Source: Cordilura impudica (lineage: Eukaryota > Arthropoda > Insecta > Diptera > Scathophagidae). From it: 64,000 nt of DNA. Under the pieces are notes generated by a model. That model made no database searches. It saw nothing but the letters and a program-made list of their open reading frames with translations, and was not told where the DNA came from. Positions 57,947 through 64,000 of this stretch are shown piece after piece (positions within the stretch are counted from its first letter, which is position 1; each line of letters starts with the position of its first letter). Location: assembly GCA_963682025.1 (NCBI GenBank), contig OY821519.1, positions 143,582,429 to 143,646,428 of the forward strand, given 5' to 3'. Made by a program: the position numbers and the translations under genes.

Positions 57947-58213
57947 TTATAGTTGGTTGACCAATTCAGTACCACTGACACCAGAAATTTCAGCTAAAGT
58001 GGTAAAAAATCTAAAGGAATACTGTTCCAAACCAAGTCGAGTATAGGCAAAAGCAGCAATTTGTGTAGCCAATTCAATTTCATTAACATCAGCTCCTGCC
58101 ACATAACGGGTGTCACGTGAAAAACCGTTGATGTTATTGACTGCATAATCGATAGCATGTTCAATATCGTCCAAGTAATAATCTGTGGCAAGCGTATATC
58201 AATTGTAGGGATA
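57947..58213 (-). CDS. Unidentified coding-like frame, partial
   Basis: The minus-strand frame reads through LATDYYLDDIEHAIDYAVNN (upstream of and including the ATG at 58174), NGFSRDTRYVAGADVNEIEL, ATQIAAFAYTRLGLEQYSFR and ends TELVNQL at a stop. Composition is balanced and globular, unlike the low-complexity frames elsewhere, and the frame stays open upstream of the ATG. Downstream, another frame continues with HKEEFDRNTGLRNML. I do not recognise the family. It could be an exon of a host gene, a retrocopy fragment or a transposon protein. Confidence 0.4.
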
Positions 58214-58710
58214 CGAAAATCTTTTTCTCATTTGTATTTCTTATATTTGTATTTGGACTTTTTACCGTCAAACCATGGAGCAACGTTTTCGGTGATTACG
58301 GACCGGGAAATATAATGGGGTATTTAATTTGGTTGTTTTATAAGAGAATCAAAACCTAAAGTTCACAGTAGACAAAACAAGATTCGAAATCATTTTTAGA
58401 TTACGAGTATTTAATTAGCTTTGTAAAAACAAACTAAATAAAAATTTTTAATTTTTGTCAGAACCATATACCGTTACTTTATTACGAATAAAATCAACAT
58501 TTACCCACAGATATTCGTGGTATATAGCTCGATTTATTTGCAATGTATGCAGCTTTATGATTTGGTAACAAAAAAATTTAATGTTTTGCCACGTTCAATT
58601 TTTAATGAATTTTTGAAGAATTTTTGGAATTTTTAAATTTTTGCCCTGAGTAAATAAAAAATAGTATTATCATAACATAAAGATAATTTGAGTTAATTTT
58701 TTAATGTTTT

Positions 58711-61606
58711 TATACCCTCCATTCCAGTGTGCAGAGGGTATATATAAGTTTGTCATTCCGTTTGTAATAATTAGAAAAAAAATTTTGGACCCCATAAAAT
58801 ATATATATTTGTGATCCTTATCCGTCTGTGGAAATCACGATGGCGGCATCAATCAGGCAGCTAGGGTGCTCGTTGGCATAAAAAATGATTCAGTAACATC
58901 CTGCAAAGTTTGCTATTTAAAATCGTCTAAATCGGTCGATTAGGGCCCGAGATTTGAATGAAGAACTAAAAAAAGTCTTGAAAAAATATAATTTTCTATG
59001 TTGTTCTTGTCACGATCACGCCTTCATTGGTGCAGCTACAGTGATCATTTTTATTGAGAATGATTCACGAAATTCATGGGAAGATTTCTATTTCAAAAAT
59101 CATTGAAATCGGTAGAACAGGTCCAGGGAAATGTCTGAAAAATTAAAAAAAAAAAATGATTTTTCTACATTGTTTTTGTTTTATTCTAAATGTTGTGTTG
59201 TTGTCATAGCTGGACTTGTTGTTTTTGTGGTCGTTGGGGTAATAGTATAATAAAAACTAACCCTTTTTACATTTTTTTTATTAACTCTGGTAGAAAAATT
59301 TAAAAGTTTCCATTGTTTTGGCATCACTAAAAAAATTTGTCAGATCATTTCTGTCATTACCACGAGCCTGCCTGCAAAATTTCAGATCGAATGGGTCATG
59401 GGAAAGGGTTTAAAATCGATCAAAATTATTTCGAGAAGCAGACACTACGAATTAATATAAAGGGAGTAAAAATTAACCAACATATAAAGCAAATAATGCT
59501 AAAATACCTAGTTGTTAATAAAAAAAAAAACCATTTATTTAAAGAGAAAAACACGAAAATAACGTTTGATGTTGTATTTTTTGTGTGTAATATTTACATA
59601 TAATAAATAATACAAATAATGCACATATATTCTATATATGTATATCCATAACACCTGCATGTTAGAAATAAATCGGTATATTATTTTATTTACATAAAAT
59701 TCTGCAATATTTTGTTGTGGGGAAGAAGGCGCCACAATTATTGTTCTAATTAGCTTTGCAATAGTTATTTCTATTTTAACGTGAATGTCAATATTTTCAA
59801 CTAGATATCATACAGAACAATGTTAAGAGTATACACGGGCTGGTCTTTTATTTCATACGGTTTTTCATTATTCTTTTACAAATATGAACATAAGTTTGGC
59901 ATGTTAACTTTTTGTTGTCTTTATAAAATAGAGTTACCAAGTTCATCAATGAGTTTTTTGCTTTCAAAACAGTTCTACATAGTTATATAGAACTATTATT
60001 CTGCTTTACCTATAAAATATTTGATTGCGATTACATATAATTTTTAAAATTACTAAAGCATTATTTTTCACATAAATACAAAATTGCACTTTTTAAATTT
60101 TCCATTCAAATTTAAGAAAGTATGAACTCTAAAAACTGGAATTAAAATTTCCAATTATAAATTAGAAAATATTAATTGAATTTCAGAAAATCATATCAAA
60201 ACGTCGAAAATAATAATTTTAAATTTAGAAGACATCAATTGCATCTTTAATATATAAATTTTATTCGTTAAACACAAATTGAAATTCCAAAAAAAAAAAA
60301 CACTAAATATGTTTACATTTAAAAATGTTTACATTTAAAAAAAAATATTGCCATTCAGGAGAAATTAATAACTTTTCAGTTCCGCGATTCAGTAACTTCT
60401 TTTAACGATAGTCGAATCGTTAAAAAAAAAGAAAATAGCAAAATGATCAGTAAAATTTTTAAACGATATTCGCTATTGTTAAAGTCAGCTGTTGTTGTTA
60501 TCTACACGACAACCATTTTTGTGTTGTTTATTCTATCGATAAAAACTTAAATTTTTAGGTTGAAATGTCGTCATACATAAATAAAAACCTTAAAATAGTG
60601 AAAAAAAATTTTGCTTTTATTAAAAAACTTTTTTATATAAATAAAAAAATTAAATAGCATATTCAATTCATTATTTCATTTTCAAATAAATAAACAGAAA
60701 TATTAATTAGTAAACAAAATAAAGATATTAAACATAAACATAAAATCATCATGTCAAACACGAAGTAATTTGTCTTTTTCTATTCGTTGTGTTTTTCGCT
60801 TATTTTGACAGAGATGCAACTCGTTTACAATTTAAATAAATAGAAAAATAGATTTGTCGACTGTCGTTAAGATGTATGTACTTAGTGTATCACTTAATCC
60901 TTTGTGCAAACAACAATAACTGTCGGTATATTTTGCGATTGTCGAATCGTTGAAATTTACAGAATCGCACTACAGAAAACATTAATTTAAATTCAATGAA
61001 TTTTAGAAAACCTCAAATGATATTTAAGAATTGCTAACATAAAAATTCTTACATAAATAAACGTTGTTTATATATAAATTTTCACAATTTTTTTTGGATG
61101 ATAATTTGAAGTTTTTCAGAAAATAAAGATAACAAATTATTTTATTTAAAATGTTTGGGACTATTAGTTTTCTGCGTTTGGCATCCCTAATTTGATTATT
61201 TATTATTATAAATTTATTCTCTATGTTTTCAAAATATGGCAATATTTTAATAAAAAAGTTTAGAGAGCTTTTTTTGGTTATTATTTTGTTACTCCATCCG
61301 ACCTATATGGCCACAATGAAGAAATATTTGGCCAATTAAAATAAACTATACAGCCATCTCCAATTAGCACGATTTAATGCATATACCCTACACAACCATT
61401 ACCTTTGCAATGGAGGTTAGGGCGAGCTATTTAATTAGCAAAAACTAAATTAAACGAGAAGTTATGTCATATAACCGGAAATGCATGCATATAGAAAACG
61501 CATGCATATTTTTCCAATATTTTGTTTACATTTATTATCAATACTCAAACCGAGGTGGAGGGTATCAAAGATTCGGCACAGCCGAATTTACACTCTTACT
61601 TGTTTT
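58711..61606 (+). mobile_element. HINE-like family A, copy 5 (uninterrupted)
   Basis: 5' hairpin TATACCCTCCATTCCAGTG...GAGGGTATA and a 3' end with GAGGTGGAGGGTATC, hairpin ATTCGGCACAGCCGAAT (61571-61587) and CTCTTACTTGTTTT. About 2.9 kb. The (GTCY) tract is shortened by a small deletion near 58822. It carries an empty site at 60727-60729 for the 2-kb insertion found in copy 2. No proteins. Confidence 0.8.
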
Positions 61607-62241
61607 ATAGCAAAATAGGAGAAGTTGTTTTCAAGTTATAATAAAATCGGTGTTTACATAACAAAGAAATAGCAACAATAATACTCGTGTATGGTGGTAC
61701 GTGGGTGGTACGTTGAGTACGTTATTACTCAACGTACTTAGTCTCCTTTTATCTCGATACATTTCTACCATCGTCATGTAATAGCTTCGCAATAGAGTAT
61801 ATGCGAACTGTTGTATTGTCTCGTTTTTTTTTGTACTGTCATTATTGAACGCTGTAATAAGTTCGAATAATAATATTTTTAATTTGGATTTAAGATTTTT
61901 TTAATACAAAAAATGCCACTATTTAAAACATTTTTAATAGTCACTTATGAATTCCCAATTTCTTTGATATATGATTCCAATTTAAATCGAACACCTTTTC
62001 GGACGAGGGTTATTGATGTTCATGAATACATATTGGTTCGCGTTTTATCGCCAAAATCGGTACTTATTGGTAATTATATTTGATTTTTTCGAATTTTATA
62101 TATCAGAAATTGTTGAATTGAATAATTTAGTCACTCTCACTCCATTCTAATTGCTTTGAAAACTTACTTTTGATAATTATATATAGGTTAAGAATTACCA
62201 TTTAAATTAATAAAAAAAGCATAAACAGCTCTGAAAATAAA
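61607..62241. other. Stretch without recognised features
   Basis: Contains a near-palindrome around 61712-61743 (GTACGTTGAGTACG...ACTCAACGTAC). No gene or family match. Confidence 0.4.
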
Positions 62242-62988
62242 TGCTGTTTGTAACTACCAAAAATATATACCTAGACCCATCTTATATTATACTGATCGAA
62301 TTAGAATCACTATCTGATTCGATTTAACGATGTCCGTCCGTCCGTCTGTGTGTCCATGTAAAGCTTGTAATCAAACTGCAGGTCGCAAATATGAATATAT
62401 TTTGATGAAATTTGGTATGTAAGCTTTTATCGGCCATAGGATGAACGCAGTTGAAACTGGTGAGAATCGGTCCATGTTCAGACCTAGCCCCCATACAAAT
62501 GACCCCTATGAAATCGACATAAATTGCCATAAGATCCGAATTGTCATATAGATTTTAGTCAAATTGGGTTTATATGCGTTTATTACATCCATTAATGAGT
62601 AGTCCGAAAATGATCCCTATGGGATAACTCTTAGTCATAGGCCCCATATAGAGCTGCTTCCCGATCTTCACTTAAATCTATCAAAAAACAAAAATATTGC
62701 ACTGATTCTTCTCAAATTTTGTTTGTATATATTTTGGCAAAATACGAGAGGCTTTACCAAACATGCCCAGGATCGGTCCATTTTTGGGCCTAGTCCCCAT
62801 ATAGATATAGCATCCGATATGAACTTTTTCATATCTGCAGCCAAAAAAATTTTTAAAAATCCCACTCAAATTTGGTTTATGCTTATTTTCTATATCCAGT
62901 TAGTTGGGTGTGAGAGATAGGGTCTCTAAACGCATGGTATAGGGTATCGTATAGTCGGTCTAGACCGACTATAATTTTCTTACTTGTT
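62242..62988 (+). mobile_element. HINE-like family B, copy 7 (5'-truncated)
   Basis: Begins within the B 5' region (TGCTGTTTGTAACTACC), GTCC tract at 62331-62347, 3' CATGGTATAGGGTATCG, palindrome core TAGTCGGTCTAGACCGACTA, tail ATTTTCTTACTTGTT. The terminal TATACCC hairpin is missing. Confidence 0.78.
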
Positions 62989-64000
62989 GTTATTAATTCA
63001 TTTTATCAATATTTATATATTACAATAGCTCATATCTGGGTTTTGATTTGTCAGCGTTTTCCCACAGCAACAACTGTTAATTGCGCACGAATGTATTGAA
63101 TAAAAAAATAATATTTCTTTGGACCCCTTAACGCACAGAAATCAACTGGCTGGAAATTTAATAAAAAATAGAATATTTACTTTCGTTAATAGCCTTGAAA
63201 TTGACATTTTCTATGTCGATAAAAAAAATCAAATACAAATGATAAACAACGTAAGAAATTTGTTATCTTCTTGCATTTTATCACGCTAGTGCGCTGATGG
63301 TTTGTAATTCTGTTTGTAATAATAAGAAAAAAAGTCTGGACAAAACAAAATATATATATTCCTGATGATTTTTATATGTTGTTCTTCTTTAAGTTGTTAT
63401 TAAAAATTTTGTACTTTGTGTGTTTTAGAGCTAGTTTTTGGGATGTAGTTCAACCTTGTTTATTGGTTTAACTACGTTTAAACTTGGAATATTGTTTTTG
63501 AGATCTTATTTATTTTGTTTTAATATGAGTATAAATGGACAAGATTGGCCAGTTAAACTTTATTTATAGTTGCCAAAACATAATCATCTTATAAAGAAAC
63601 ATCGTAAATAATACAGCTGTTTCGTAAATTAAAAAATTTTTTTTACAAAATAAAATAAAAATTTAAAATTGATTACACTGGTCTACAAATTAAAAAAAAA
63701 ATTACTGCAGAAACGAAGCATGTTTTTTGAACTAATCTGGGTGCGCTGAATTCAAATCTGGGCTATCATGTCTTCTTCATTTTTTATCGCATGCTGGCAA
63801 TACTCTAAAACAGTCAATACTGACACTACAATTTCATTCTAAATCTTCATAATAGTAGCGTTTAAGCATGTCAGGTAGATCGTGTGTTACTGACTCAAGC
63901 TATTTTTCCTTTGTGTGTGGTGAATATTTGGTTGGAAAATAGGATATGCCATATCAGAATCATTAAAATAAGCATATTTACATTATTTTGATTTTGCTGT
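62989..64000. other. Mostly unassigned, with a family A 5' scrap
   Basis: TTTGTAATTCTGTTTGTAAT and TCTGGACAAAACAAAATATA near 63301-63357 resemble the 5' body of family A. The rest shows nothing I can name. Confidence 0.4.

Noticed and set aside
61712..61743. GTACGTTGAGTACG near-palindrome as a transposon end
   Set aside because: No matching partner or target duplication found nearby.
1..64000. LTR retrotransposons, endogenous viruses, tRNA or rRNA genes
   Set aside because: No paired LTRs, no gag/integrase text and no tRNA-like A/B boxes with cloverleaf were recognised by eye; a tRNAscan or LTR search could still find weak ones.

Overview
The window looks like gene-poor, AT-rich, repeat-packed chromatin from a higher fly (Brachycera, probably a calyptrate). 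The evidence is the dense population of mini-me/DINE-1-like elements with (GTCY)n tracts, together with Tc1, PIF/Harbinger, pogo, hAT, Helitron and LINE remnants. I see no intact host protein-coding gene. Almost every long reading frame is part of a mobile element or an accidental frame inside a repeat.

The dominant repeats are two families I interpret as Helentron-associated non-autonomous elements (HINEs). Family A starts ATACCCTCCAC and family B starts ATACCCTATACCA. Each has the inverted copy of its 5' end just before a short 3' hairpin, and each ends in a shared CTTACTTGTTTT-like tail. A lies at 1-1372 (-), 13621-17322 (variant), 19374-24498, 37052-37900 and 58711-61606. B lies at 6648-6986, 8768-9252, 9253-10031 (-), 11750-12398 (-), 18513-19315, 22518-23324, 44039-44768 and 62242-62988, plus fragments. 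The A variant at 13621-17322 carries a 2.8 kb AT-only heptamer array.

Layout from the left: A (1-1.4 kb) cuts repeat D (1.4-2.7 kb). An inverted-repeat element (4.1-6.4 kb) hosts tandem-unit element C. B copies and a short Helitron (E1) lie at 6.6-10 kb. A Tc1-like element with long TIRs and no catalytic core is at 10.2-11.3 kb. The A variant with its satellite is at 13.6-17.3 kb, followed by a broken pogo/Tigger transposase (17.4-18.45 kb) and a B copy. A 5 kb three-level nest (B in a PIF/Harbinger-like element in A) spans 19.4-24.5 kb. A minus-strand LINE split by a Tc1-like MITE lies at 26.3-29.9 kb. After Helitron E2 and a perfect-TIR MITE, a broken copy of a multi-copy arthropod gene (32.3-35.6 kb) carries a LINE with a 12 bp target duplication.

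The right half holds tandem U1 snRNA pseudogenes (38.1-38.3 kb), a CATG-flanked MITE next to a Helitron helicase remnant (39-39.9 kb), a 159 bp tandem array (40.7-41.6 kb), a small LINE with a 12 bp duplication (43.0-43.6 kb), a Harbinger-like element with nested B (44-45.5 kb), and a nearly complete but broken Helitron helicase ending at CTAG|T (45.5-47.0 kb). Next come Helitron E3, a hAT fragment, a Harbinger MITE, D2, a pogo-like TIR element hosting C2 (52.2-54.75 kb), a second Helitron helicase end with a textbook 3' terminus (55.0-55.55 kb), an unidentified 75-residue frame (58 kb), the third A copy, and B7. The unfilled A copy at 58.7-61.6 kb serves as an empty-site control for the 19-24 kb nest.
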